A stretch of 64,000 nucleotides of DNA. Source: Selenomonas dianae. Lineage in GTDB: Bacteria; Bacillota; Negativicutes; Selenomonadales; Selenomonadaceae. The position numbers were made by a program, and so were the translations under genes. Positions 26,493-34,768 of this stretch are shown here, one piece after another (positions within the stretch are counted from its first letter, which is position 1; every line of letters starts with the position of its first letter). The stretch spans positions 320,001 to 384,000 of the forward strand of contig NZ_CP128650.1 in NCBI RefSeq assembly GCF_030644225.1. The letters are read 5' to 3'. The notes beneath the pieces are model-generated. The model was not told the origin of the DNA, made no database searches, and was given only the letters and a program-made list of their open reading frames with translations.

Positions 26493-28153
26493 TTTACTTC
26501 CTCCTCATAGACGACCGCCTCAAGCGGGCGAAGCACATTTTTCGGTGCATCCGTATAGCTGCCGATCAGACGCACGCCCTTTAGGAATCCTGCGGGCAGC
26601 TGCGCCTCCTCCAGAGAGAAGTTGACCGCCGTAACGATGCGGCGCGTGCCCTCCGTGCGTGAGAATGCGTAGATCTGCTCATTGTCAGCGAGCAGTTCCT
26701 CATAGACACCGTTGAGGAGGACGGGGTTCGTCTTGCGCAGACGGATGATCTGTTTGTAGTAGGAGAGGACGGAATCTGCATCCCGCACCTCTGCCGCCGC
26801 ATTGATTGTGTGATAGTTCTCGTTCGCGGGCAGCCACGGCGTTCCCGTTGTAAAGCCCGCGTGTTCCGACGTGTCCCACTGCATCGGCGTGCGTGCGTTG
26901 TCGCGGCTGTTGAAGTGGACAAAGGAAAGTGCCTCTGCGGGGCTGAATCCTTCCTTGAGTGCAAGCTCGTACTGTCCGTGGGAGGAAATATCATCATAAG
27001 CCTTGATGCTGTCCCACTTGACATTGGTCATGCCGAGCTCTTCGCCCTCGTAGATGAAGGGCGTGCCGCGCAGGGTCATGAGGACGGTCGCAAGTGCCTT
27101 TGCCGCAAGCTGCGTATCACCGCCCTTCGGGAAGAAGTAGTTCACCGAGCGCGCGCGGTCATGGTTCTCGAAGTAGATCGGGTACCAGCCCTCCTTGGCG
27201 ACGCCCGCCTGACTTGCCGAGAGTGCTCTCTTGAGCTTTGTGAGCTTCCACGGGAGCATCTTCGACCAGCATTCGCCGCCCTCGTACGGAACGAGGACGT
27301 GGGCGAACTCGAACAGCATGGAGAACACGCCGTTCTCGCCGACCCAGTCGGGGAGCTCTGCGACCGAGACGCCGTTTGCCTCGCCGACGGTGAAGATGTC
27401 GTGTCCGTCAAAGACCTCCCGGCGGAATTCGTGGAGGAAATCGAGGATGCCGGGTGTGTTCGCCGTCATATCGTGGATGCTCACCATGCCGTCCGCCGCG
27501 TCGGGCGTGCCGTCGGCAAAGACGGCGGGTTTCTTGATGTAGGTGATCGCGTCGATGCGGAAGCCGCCGACGCCCTTGTCGAGCCAGAAGTTCGCCGCCG
27601 CAAAGAGGGCTGCGCGTACTTCTGGATTCTCCCAGTTGAGGTCGGGCTGCGCCTCGGCAAAGGTGTGGAGGTAGTACTGATCGCGTTCTGCGCAGTACGT
27701 CCACGCGGAGCCGCCGAAGATGCCGCGCCAGTTCGTCGGCGCACTGCCGCCCTCCTTCGCATCGCGCCAGATGTACCAGTCGCTCTTTGGATTATTTCGG
27801 CTGCTCTTGGACTCGATGAACCACGGGTGCTGATCGGAGCTGTGGTTGTAGACGAGATCCATGACGATGCGCATATCGCGCTTCTTTGCCTCGGCGATCA
27901 GTTCCTCCATGTCGGCGAGTGTGCCGAACTGGGGATTGATGCCCGTGTAGTCGCTGATGTCGTAGCCGTTATCGACCATGGGCGAGGGGTAAACGGGGGT
28001 GAGCCAGAGCGCACCTGCGCCGAGCTCCTTCAGATAGTCGAGCTTTTCGGTGATGCCGCGCAGATCGCCCGTGCCGCTGCCCGTGGTATCGTTGAAGCTC
28101 TTCGGGTAGATTTGGTAGACAGCGGTGTTCTGCCACCATTTCGTTGCTTTCAT
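26489..28153 (-). CDS. GH13 alpha-glucosidase (oligo-1,6-glucosidase / phospho-glucosidase type)
   Basis: A 554-residue cytoplasmic alpha-amylase-family enzyme. Conserved regions: DLVYNHSSDQHPWF (99-112), GFRIDAITY with nucleophile D201, FTVGEANG with acid/base E258, and the ENHDRAR region. Overall it resembles oligo-1,6-glucosidase, dextran glucosidase and trehalose-6-phosphate hydrolase. Because the adjacent transporter is an alpha-glucoside PTS, the substrate is probably a 6'-phosphorylated maltose/isomaltose-type disaccharide, releasing glucose and glucose-6-phosphate. The specificity is inferred. A family A repeat separates it from the PTS gene. Confidence 0.88.
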   Translation of the reverse strand: MKATKWWQNTAVYQIYPKSFNDTTGSGTGDLRGITEKLDYLKELGAGALWLTPVYPSPMVDNGYDISDYTGINPQFGTLADMEELIAEAKKRDMRIVMDLVYNHSSDQHPWFIESKSSRNNPKSDWYIWRDAKEGGSAPTNWRGIFGGSAWTYCAERDQYYLHTFAEAQPDLNWENPEVRAALFAAANFWLDKGVGGFRIDAITYIKKPAVFADGTPDAADGMVSIHDMTANTPGILDFLHEFRREVFDGHDIFTVGEANGVSVAELPDWVGENGVFSMLFEFAHVLVPYEGGECWSKMLPWKLTKLKRALSASQAGVAKEGWYPIYFENHDRARSVNYFFPKGGDTQLAAKALATVLMTLRGTPFIYEGEELGMTNVKWDSIKAYDDISSHGQYELALKEGFSPAEALSFVHFNSRDNARTPMQWDTSEHAGFTTGTPWLPANENYHTINAAAEVRDADSVLSYYKQIIRLRKTNPVLLNGVYEELLADNEQIYAFSRTEGTRRIVTAVNFSLEEAQLPAGFLKGVRLIGSYTDAPKNVLRPLEAVVYEEEVK

Positions 28154-28225
28154 CGGTATTCCTTTCCTGCAAAGTTACTGTGCAGTTATGTGAATTTCGT
28201 ATCGGTAGTTTGTGGGGAAATGCCT

Positions 28226-28380
28226 TGCCCGTAAGCGAACCCTAGTGGAGCAAGCGAGTAAAATGTGCGGTATGCCCCGGCGGATTTCTTTCGTTCAAGC
28301 GAAGCGCGTTTAAGAAGTCCGCCGGTATTTGAGCATACAAGCGCATGATCGCTTGCGCAACTAAGCGTTCGCGGCGGGCA
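28226..28380 (-). repeat. Family A palindromic repeat, copy 4
   Basis: A 155-bp core bounded by TGCCC/GGGCA (other copies have GCTCC/GGAGC or CCTCC/GGAGG, so the ends change together). Internal CCGGCGGATTTCTT/AAGAAGTCCGCCGG stem and marker AACCCTAGTGGAGCAAGC. Same orientation as copy 2. It lies between the PTS and GH13 genes. Confidence 0.85.
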
Positions 28381-28404
28381 ACGCATGACCCACAGATACA
28401 AATA

Positions 28405-30516
28405 TCAGAACGTCAGCACAGGGGTTTCGCCCGCCTTGGCATCCATGCCCGTCGTCTTCTTCATGAGCGGGTACTCGGCGGAGTTCGTGACCGCCATGAT
28501 GACCGTGTCCTGATAGCCCGCCGCATGAATCACATCGCGGTCGAACTTCACGAGCGGCGCACCCGCCTTTACGCTGTCGCCCATCTTGACGAGCAGTTCA
28601 AAGCCCTTGCCCTCAAGTTTTACCGTGTCCACACCGATGTGGATGAGGAGTTCCGCGCCGTTGTCCATACGAAGTCCTACCGCATGGCGGCTGTCCTCCA
28701 TGACCATCGTAACCTCGGCATCCGCAGGAGCGACCACAACGCCCTCGGTCGGCTCGACCGCAACACCGTCGCCCATCATCTTCTGCGAGAACATCTCGTC
28801 CTTGACCTCGCTCATGTCGATGACGTGACCCGTTGTAACTGCGTTGATGGCGACGGACTTCTCCGTGCCGACGGCAACCTCGGTCACATCCGAGGCGGGA
28901 GCGGTGAGGAGTGCCTCGAAACGCTCGCGGATCTGCGGGACGGAGAGACCGACAATGACTTGGAATGCGTGACCGTTGCGGACAAGTCCGTGTGCACCCG
29001 CATCGGTGAATACCGCCGACGGAGCAACCTGCTCGGGATCGTTGACCGTAACGCGCAGACGCGTTGCACAGTTCGTCACGTCCTTGATGTTCGCCGCGCC
29101 GCCGAGACCGTCGAGGAAGGCACGCGCCTTGACATCGCGCTCGTCGAGCTTCATGCCGGGAGCGGCAGCCGCAGCACCTGCAGCACCCGCCTGTTTTGCC
29201 TTGTAGTCCGCCTTGGTAAAGAGCTTGTCCTCCACACCGTCGTCCGTGCGGCCGGGGGTCTTGTAGTCCTTGAGCTGAATGACGAAACGGAACACGAAGA
29301 AGTAAATCGCGGTGAAGCACAGCCCCACACCGATCTGCATGAGATACGTCGTATAGTGATACGAGAAGAGCGGAATCCAGTTCTGTACGAAGCAGTCAAT
29401 CAGACCGCCGCCGAAGTTGCCCGAGAGGCCGATCGCATAGAGCGTTGCGGAGAGCGTTGCCGAGAGCAGCGCGTGCAGGAGATAGAGAAGCGGTGCGACA
29501 AAGAGGAAGGTGAACTCGATCGGCTCTGTGATGCCGCAGAGCACCGCCGTGATCGTCGCGGGGATGAGGAGCGCAGCCGTCTTTTTGCGCTTTTCGGGCT
29601 TTGCACACATATAGATCGCGAGTGCCGCGCCCGGCAGACCGAAGACCTTGCCGCTGCCGTGGAGGGCAAAGCCGCCCTCGGGGAAGAGTTCGCGGAGCGA
29701 CTGTCCGCTGACCATGAAGTCGTTGATATGTCCGAGCCAGTATGCCTGGATGCCGCCGTCCACGACCGCAGGGCCGAAGATGAACGGGAGGTAGATGAAG
29801 TGATGCAGACCCGCCGGCAGGAGCATTTTCTCCGAGAATGTGTATGCCCAGACACCGATGATGCCGCTGGTCTTGAGGAAGAATTGGAACTGCTCGATGG
29901 CGTGCTGTACCGCCGGCCAGACGATGCAGAAGAGGAGTGCCATCGGGATCATGACGACAAAGCCGACCGCGACGACGAACGCAGGACCTTTGAAGATGCC
30001 GAGCCAGTCGGGGATGTTCGTGTCATAGAAGCGGTTGTGCAGGAACGCCGTGCAGCAGGCGATGAAGATCGCGCCGAGCATACCCATGTCGAGCGTCTTG
30101 ATGTTCGCGATCATCGCCAGCCCCGTGCCGGGACCTGCCTGCTGGCTGTAGTCCACGCCGAACGCGCTGCCGTGGAGCGTGAGGAACGCGGAGATGAAGT
30201 AGTTGAACAGCATATAGATGACGAAGGACTCCATCGCACAGCGTGCGGGTTCCTTTTTCGCAAAGCCGATGGGAACGGCAATCGCGAAGAGAATGGGCAT
30301 CTGCGCGAACACTGTCCACGCGCCCTGTTCGACGACGAACCAGAAATCGTACCAGAGCGTACCCTGTGCGGCGATGCTGCCGAGCAGTCCCTCGTTCTTG
30401 CAGACGATGGACACCGCCACCGTCAGACCGAAGAATGCAAACAGGATGACGGGCGTATACATTGCGCCGCCAAACCGCTGCATGTTTTGCATGATGACAT
30501 CCTTGCTGAGTGCCAT
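28405..30516 (-). CDS. Alpha-glucoside-type PTS transporter, EIICBA fusion
   Basis: A 703-residue phosphotransferase permease. EIIC (about 1-420) has around ten hydrophobic segments and resembles the alpha-glucoside/maltose branch (MYTPVILFAF, GLHHFIYLPFIFGPAVVDGG, GITEPIEFTFLF). EIIB (about 455-540) carries phospho-cysteine C483 in TNCATRLRV. EIIA (about 560-703) carries phospho-histidine H626 in LLIHIGVDTVKL. It imports and phosphorylates an alpha-glucoside. The EIIA fusion makes it independent of a separate glucose EIIA. ATAAGGAGG precedes the ATG. The downstream GH13, HAD and hexokinase genes complete the pathway. Confidence 0.92.
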   Translation of the reverse strand: MALSKDVIMQNMQRFGGAMYTPVILFAFFGLTVAVSIVCKNEGLLGSIAAQGTLWYDFWFVVEQGAWTVFAQMPILFAIAVPIGFAKKEPARCAMESFVIYMLFNYFISAFLTLHGSAFGVDYSQQAGPGTGLAMIANIKTLDMGMLGAIFIACCTAFLHNRFYDTNIPDWLGIFKGPAFVVAVGFVVMIPMALLFCIVWPAVQHAIEQFQFFLKTSGIIGVWAYTFSEKMLLPAGLHHFIYLPFIFGPAVVDGGIQAYWLGHINDFMVSGQSLRELFPEGGFALHGSGKVFGLPGAALAIYMCAKPEKRKKTAALLIPATITAVLCGITEPIEFTFLFVAPLLYLLHALLSATLSATLYAIGLSGNFGGGLIDCFVQNWIPLFSYHYTTYLMQIGVGLCFTAIYFFVFRFVIQLKDYKTPGRTDDGVEDKLFTKADYKAKQAGAAGAAAAAPGMKLDERDVKARAFLDGLGGAANIKDVTNCATRLRVTVNDPEQVAPSAVFTDAGAHGLVRNGHAFQVIVGLSVPQIRERFEALLTAPASDVTEVAVGTEKSVAINAVTTGHVIDMSEVKDEMFSQKMMGDGVAVEPTEGVVVAPADAEVTMVMEDSRHAVGLRMDNGAELLIHIGVDTVKLEGKGFELLVKMGDSVKAGAPLVKFDRDVIHAAGYQDTVIMAVTNSAEYPLMKKTTGMDAKAGETPVLTF

Positions 30517-30580
30517 GTGCGTTCCTCCTTATCCCAAAACCAAACCTCTACGGCGGGGAAGCACCATGCTTCCCAAGAAT

Positions 30581-30604
30581 GAAACTGAAACTGAAACTGA
30601 AACT
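30581..30604. repeat. Hexanucleotide tandem repeat (GAAACT)4
   Basis: Four perfect GAAACT units followed by a degenerate GAAACT-like stretch (AAAATGAAAT), about 65-90 bases upstream of the PTS start, between the attenuator-like hairpin and the gene. Such tracts can change length by slippage. Confidence 0.85.
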
Positions 30605-30635
30605 AAAATGAAATCCGTTGTCTATAAGATAGCGC

Positions 30636-30667
30636 AAAAATGCCGCGAACGCAATAGGTTCGCGGCA
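30636..30667 (-). terminator. Terminator or attenuator upstream of the PTS gene
   Basis: On the minus strand a perfect 10-bp TGCCGCGAAC/GTTCGCGGCA stem is followed by five T. It lies 120 bases before the PTS ATG. It may end read-through from the upstream regulator gene or act as a leader attenuator. The sequence 30668-30884 shows no other feature. Confidence 0.75.
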
Positions 30668-30884
30668 TTCGGGAGGGATGTACGGAGGTTGTAACGCGGT
30701 ACATGAGGTGAAATTTGTTTCATAGCGGACCAGTTCCAAGCATTCTCCTGTTCGCCATCAGCTTTTTTGTGCTGCAACTTACCGCAACTTAAATTTCGGG
30801 ACAAGAAGTATTCAAAACCGCTATTTTGTTGGGTTTTTTCCTTGCGACAGAGGAACACTCGCCATTTGCCTGACTTGCTGCAAC

Positions 30885-30919
30885 TTAAGGAATCACTAAA
30901 TTTATCAGTGCTTCCTTAA
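30885..30919. repeat. Collapsed family B repeat
   Basis: A 35-bp palindrome with arms TTAAGGAATCACT and AGTGCTTCCTTAA, matching fused family B ends. It abuts the stop codon of the AlbA_2 regulator on the minus strand. Confidence 0.65.
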
Positions 30920-30920
30920 A

Positions 30921-32387
30921 TCAAGCCCAGAATGGGATGTATTTCATGTATCTCGGAGCAGTATTTTCATCCACCGGTTTAATTAGTTTAGCCTCTAAAG
31001 TATCTTTGATGATCCTGGATGCTTTATATTTGTCTTTATCGCTAATATCAAACAAGTTTCTGACAGCATTATTGCTAATCGCCTCCCCTTTCACATAAAG
31101 AAAACATGTTTGCATATAACATGTTCGGATCCGATCCTCTTTACTGATCAGATTGAATGGAACTTTTGAGTACAGTGTTACTTTTGTGAATTTATCGCTC
31201 TGATTTTCAATTTTAGGCGCTAACATTGAATTTTGGCTTGTGGCGTTTATGACCTTATCATATCCGCTTCCGCGCTCTTCGCAAATACCGCATTTGTGCA
31301 TAAATCCTGCAAGGTTTTCGTTTCTTGAAATCGGAACGGTATCTACGATGCGCTCTATTGAAACCAGCGGAGAACCTGCATTTGAAAATTCTATTCTATC
31401 CTTGAATAACTCTACCATCGGATTTGTTCCTGTTTGGTCGATTGCTTGATGGATCATAATATTGGCAAGCAGTTCACGAATGGCTATTTCCGGATACCCT
31501 AAATTGGTTTTTCTTATAGAACCCTCTATGATTTCTTTTTGCGGAATAATTGTTAATATATAATCCACAATTTTATTGTACTCTACGGCATAACCGCCAC
31601 TAAATACTTTTTCTCTGATAGTATCAAGTCTGCTGTTATCCTCATACCAAATCACTCTTACGCGTTTATGGGACAGTCCTTCAAAATCATTGAGATTTTT
31701 AGAAATCAGTAATGCCCCCATATTAGTAATTGCATAACTTCCGGCATCATCTTTCTGGATAAATTTCTCATGGATAAAATCATCTGCTATCTTATTTTCA
31801 TTTGTTGGCAGTGCAGCCCCAGTTTTTTCATAATATCCCGATGTGTCAAGCAACAAAAGAACGTCTTCAAATGAGATTTTCTCTTTTGTAGTTCTAAGTT
31901 CATAAGGTGTACTGTCAAAAGCTCGCCACAAATCCCTTTCCTTATTTGGATAGTCCTTTAACTTTTTCTTATTACTGCCAATCCTTATATACTCCTCGTG
32001 CTGAAATTTAATCGGTTGTTTTTCTGCCGATGGAATTTCAAGCAACGTTAATTTCATTCCGTTTATTTCAGTTTCGTAAAATCGGAAATTTACGCGAGGA
32101 GTAATCATATGCGTTAGCCATGATTCAAGCTCTTCTGCCCCTTTTTTACAACTCCTGTAATTAAATGTAGTGCCTAGAATTTTATGCGTTTCGTCATCTA
32201 TTCCCCAAAGCATATATGCTTTGGGTCTGCTTAATAAAGCTGCAGAGTTCCCAAGAGCAGAGATGTATTCTCCTATCATTTGTGGGGTGAAATTGTTATG
32301 CTTAAATTCAACCCATTCGGTTTCTTTTGGCAATGAAAGCAGCTCTCTGATTAAATTGTTTATGTAATCGGTATCTTTTATTGCCAT
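30921..32387 (-). CDS. AlbA_2/Schlafen-type ATP-binding transcriptional regulator
   Basis: A 488-residue protein. Residues about 10-130 form an AlbA_2 (Schlafen AAA_4) domain with EWVEFKHNN and the DPP-like GIDDETHKILGT stretch. The middle (about 280-400) contains the ATP-binding-like segment AIRELLANIMIHQ and FKDRIEFSNAGSP. A winged-helix-like end follows. Proteins with this layout are called putative DNA-binding or transcriptional regulators; targets are unknown. The ATG at 32387 has AAAGGAGAG before it. Codons are strikingly AT-rich (AAA, ATT, TTT) against the GC-rich neighbours, which suggests recent transfer. A defence role is possible but not shown. Confidence 0.8.
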   Translation of the reverse strand: MAIKDTDYINNLIRELLSLPKETEWVEFKHNNFTPQMIGEYISALGNSAALLSRPKAYMLWGIDDETHKILGTTFNYRSCKKGAEELESWLTHMITPRVNFRFYETEINGMKLTLLEIPSAEKQPIKFQHEEYIRIGSNKKKLKDYPNKERDLWRAFDSTPYELRTTKEKISFEDVLLLLDTSGYYEKTGAALPTNENKIADDFIHEKFIQKDDAGSYAITNMGALLISKNLNDFEGLSHKRVRVIWYEDNSRLDTIREKVFSGGYAVEYNKIVDYILTIIPQKEIIEGSIRKTNLGYPEIAIRELLANIMIHQAIDQTGTNPMVELFKDRIEFSNAGSPLVSIERIVDTVPISRNENLAGFMHKCGICEERGSGYDKVINATSQNSMLAPKIENQSDKFTKVTLYSKVPFNLISKEDRIRTCYMQTCFLYVKGEAISNNAVRNLFDISDKDKYKASRIIKDTLEAKLIKPVDENTAPRYMKYIPFWA

Positions 32388-32433
32388 TTGGACTCTCCTT
32401 TCATAAAGAAAGCCGTCGAGGGAGAAATCACCG

Positions 32434-33201
32434 TTATGCTTCACTTTCCTGCACAAAGAGCCGATAGTGCACATACCATATTTCGAGCAGTAAAAAGTAT
32501 GCGAGCATGGATTTGAACTGGAGACGTGCCTCGTTTTCGGGCAGGGCAAACTCTGCGGGCATGACGTAGAGATTCTCTGTGGAGCGGGCGGCGAGCGCGT
32601 TGTGCCGCATCTCGGTGATGGAGAGGATGGGTACGCCCTTGAGGTTGAGGCGGTCGGCGAACTCTACGACGCGCTCGGATTCGCCCGAGAGGGAGATGAA
32701 GATGAAGAGATCGTCCTTGCCCGCCGTCTGATAGACGGAGTAGAACTCCTCGCGCCCTGCGATCTCATAGATGAAGATGTTGTCGTAGACGAAGAGCCGC
32801 TTCATCTCCTGCATGACATTCGTCTGGACATAGCCGGAGGCATAGGCAAAGACGCGGTGCGCCTCGCGGATGAGGCGGCTCGCACGCGTGTAGTCGCGCC
32901 GCATGAGTTCGCGCCATGTCTGATCATAGAAGCTGCCGAGCGAGGTTCGAATATCTTTTGCGGGCACGGGATATGCCGTCTTCTCCATGCGCATGACCGC
33001 TTTCATCTCACCGAAGCCGTCAAAGCCGAGCTTTTGTGCGAATCGCACGACGGATGCACTCGACACGGCGCACGCACGCGCGAGTTCGTGGATGGACGCG
33101 CGGCACGCCGCTGCACGGTTGCCCTCGATGTACCGCCAGATGCACCGATCCGCGTCGCTGAGGTCGCGCAGATGGGCGTTGATTCGTTCTGTGAGCTGCA
33201 T
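32434..33201 (-). CDS. RpiR/MurR-family transcriptional regulator
   Basis: A 255-residue regulator. Residues 1-75 are an N-terminal HTH_6 domain (ASIHELARACAVSSASVVRF as recognition region). Residues about 105-240 are a SIS domain that usually binds a sugar phosphate (IFISLSGESERVVEFADR). The ATG at 33201 is preferred because GGAGGGAGG lies 5-6 bases upstream; an ATG nine codons earlier is possible. It is divergent from the mannose-family PTS operon at 33403 and is its likely regulator. Confidence 0.9.
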   Translation of the reverse strand: MQLTERINAHLRDLSDADRCIWRYIEGNRAAACRASIHELARACAVSSASVVRFAQKLGFDGFGEMKAVMRMEKTAYPVPAKDIRTSLGSFYDQTWRELMRRDYTRASRLIREAHRVFAYASGYVQTNVMQEMKRLFVYDNIFIYEIAGREEFYSVYQTAGKDDLFIFISLSGESERVVEFADRLNLKGVPILSITEMRHNALAARSTENLYVMPAEFALPENEARLQFKSMLAYFLLLEIWYVHYRLFVQESEA

Positions 33202-33281
33202 GGCATCCTCCCTCCGTTGCACAGGCATTTCATCTTTATTATATCATAAATTTTGAAAAGGAGCAGAAAAGAATGACTTCG

Positions 33282-33356
33282 TGACATTTGTCATGAAAAA
33301 AACCTGAAAAGATGTGACAGACCTCAGATGACAATATTTATCACATTGATTACAAT
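33282..33356 (+). promoter_or_regulatory. Promoter and dyad of the mannose-family PTS operon
   Basis: -35 ATGACA (33328-33333), 17 bp, -10 TACAAT (33351-33356). Upstream is a perfect 12-bp dyad TGACATTTGTCA (33282-33293) in the gap shared with the divergent RpiR gene, a candidate operator. No sigma-54 -24/-12 motif is seen. Confidence 0.62.
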
Positions 33357-33402
33357 ATAACTGAAAATAATCATTCGTTTTCTGCATAAAGGGGGATTTA
33401 TC

Positions 33403-33894
33403 ATGGAGATCGCATTTTGCCGTATTGACGACCGCCTGATTCACGGACAGGTCGCGACGGTCTGGACGAAGATGACGGGCTGCAACCGCATCATGTGCGT
33501 CAACGATGATGTCGCAAAGGACGAGATGCGCAAGAAGCTGCTCATCCAGGTTGCGCCTCCCGGGATCAAGGCATACGTCATTCCCGTGGACAAGGCTGTC
33601 GCTGCGTACAAGGATCCGAAGTACGATTCGTTCAAGACGCTGTTCCTGTTCACGAATCCGACCGATGTGGTGCGTGCGGTGAAGGGCGGCATCCCGTTCA
33701 AGTCCGTCAACCTCGGCGGCAAGTGCTTCAAGGACGGCGATACGATGATCTCGCAGGCGGTCGCGGTCAACGAGGAAGATGTCAAGGCGATCAAGGAACT
33801 CCTCGATATGGGGATCGAGGTGGAGATCCGCAAGCTGTGGAACGAGCCGAAGGGCGACGTGATGGCGGCGCTCAAGGCAAAGGGGCTCGCATAA
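33403..33894 (+). CDS. PTS mannose/fructose/sorbose family EIIB
   Basis: A 163-residue cytoplasmic EIIB. The phosphorylation site is H14 in FCRIDDRLIHGQV. It accepts phosphate from EIIA and passes it to sugar moving through EIIC-EIID. AAAGGGGGA precedes the ATG. EIIC and EIID follow directly, while the probable EIIA is 7 kb downstream at 40772, after the sensory genes. The sugar is unknown (mannose, fructose, sorbose or an amino sugar). Confidence 0.94.
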   Translation: MEIAFCRIDDRLIHGQVATVWTKMTGCNRIMCVNDDVAKDEMRKKLLIQVAPPGIKAYVIPVDKAVAAYKDPKYDSFKTLFLFTNPTDVVRAVKGGIPFKSVNLGGKCFKDGDTMISQAVAVNEEDVKAIKELLDMGIEVEIRKLWNEPKGDVMAALKAKGLA

Positions 33895-33949
33895 CGGTCT
33901 TTGGGGGAAAATCTGATACGGGTTGTTCATGGAATGGGAGGTTGGATTT

Positions 33950-34756
33950 ATGGATACCGTACAGTTTGTAATGCTCATCGTCGTTGCGGCGATTACGGGC
34001 ATGGCGAGCGTGCTCGATGAGGCGCAGTTTCATCGTCCGCTGATCGCCTGTACGTTGGTCGGGCTTGTACTCGGCGACATCACAACGGGCATCATCCTCG
34101 GCGGCACGCTTGAGCTCATGGCGCTCGGCTGGATGAACGTCGGCGCGGCGATGGCTCCGGATGCGGCGCTCGCCTCGGTGGTGGCGACCATCCTCGTCAT
34201 CGTCGGACATCAGGACATCGCCGCAGGCATCGCCCTTGCCGTTCCTCTGGCGGCAGCAGGGCAGGTGCTCACGATCTTTGTGCGTACGATCACCGTTTTC
34301 TTCCAGCATCTCGCGGACAAATTTGCTGAGAATGGCAATATGTTCGGCATCGAGATGTGCCATGTTGCAGGTCTCCTCCTGCAGGCGATCCGCGTCGCTG
34401 TTCCCGCTGCGCTCGTCGCACTCATCGCGGGTACGGACACGGTCAGCGCCATGCTCAGCTCAATCCCCGAGGTCGTGACGCGCGGACTTCAGGTCGCGGG
34501 CGGCTTCATCGTCGTCGTCGGCTATGCAATGGTCATCAACATGATGAATGCAAAGTCGCTCATGCCGTACTTCTTCCTCGGATTCCTGCTCGCCGTATTC
34601 ACGGACTTCAACCTGATCGGATTCGGTGCGGTCGGTCTCCTCTGTGCATACTTCCATATCAAGGGAATTGAGCGCGAGTCGCAGGTCGCTGCAGCGGGTG
34701 CGGGTGCCGGCTCGGGCAATCCCGTGGACGATGTCGACGATTCGGATCTGATGTAG
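33950..34756 (+). CDS. PTS mannose/fructose/sorbose family EIIC
   Basis: A 268-residue membrane permease subunit with about seven or eight hydrophobic segments and the family stretch QFHRPLIACTLVGLVLGD followed by GGTLELMALGWMNVGAAMAP. GGGAGG precedes the ATG at 33950. The acidic tail (DDVDDSDLM) is outside the conserved domain. It works with EIID encoded 12 bases downstream. Confidence 0.94.
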   Translation: MDTVQFVMLIVVAAITGMASVLDEAQFHRPLIACTLVGLVLGDITTGIILGGTLELMALGWMNVGAAMAPDAALASVVATILVIVGHQDIAAGIALAVPLAAAGQVLTIFVRTITVFFQHLADKFAENGNMFGIEMCHVAGLLLQAIRVAVPAALVALIAGTDTVSAMLSSIPEVVTRGLQVAGGFIVVVGYAMVINMMNAKSLMPYFFLGFLLAVFTDFNLIGFGAVGLLCAYFHIKGIERESQVAAAGAGAGSGNPVDDVDDSDLM

Positions 34757-34768
34757 GGAGGCAGGATC

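Noticed and set aside
13937-28395. Family A repeats as a CRISPR array or as one duplicated segment
   Set aside because: Units are far apart, in both orientations, with unrelated genes between and no regular spacers.
28345-30582. Long plus-strand open frame opposite the PTS gene
   Set aside because: The minus strand encodes complete EIIC, EIIB and EIIA domains; the plus frame is charged and featureless.
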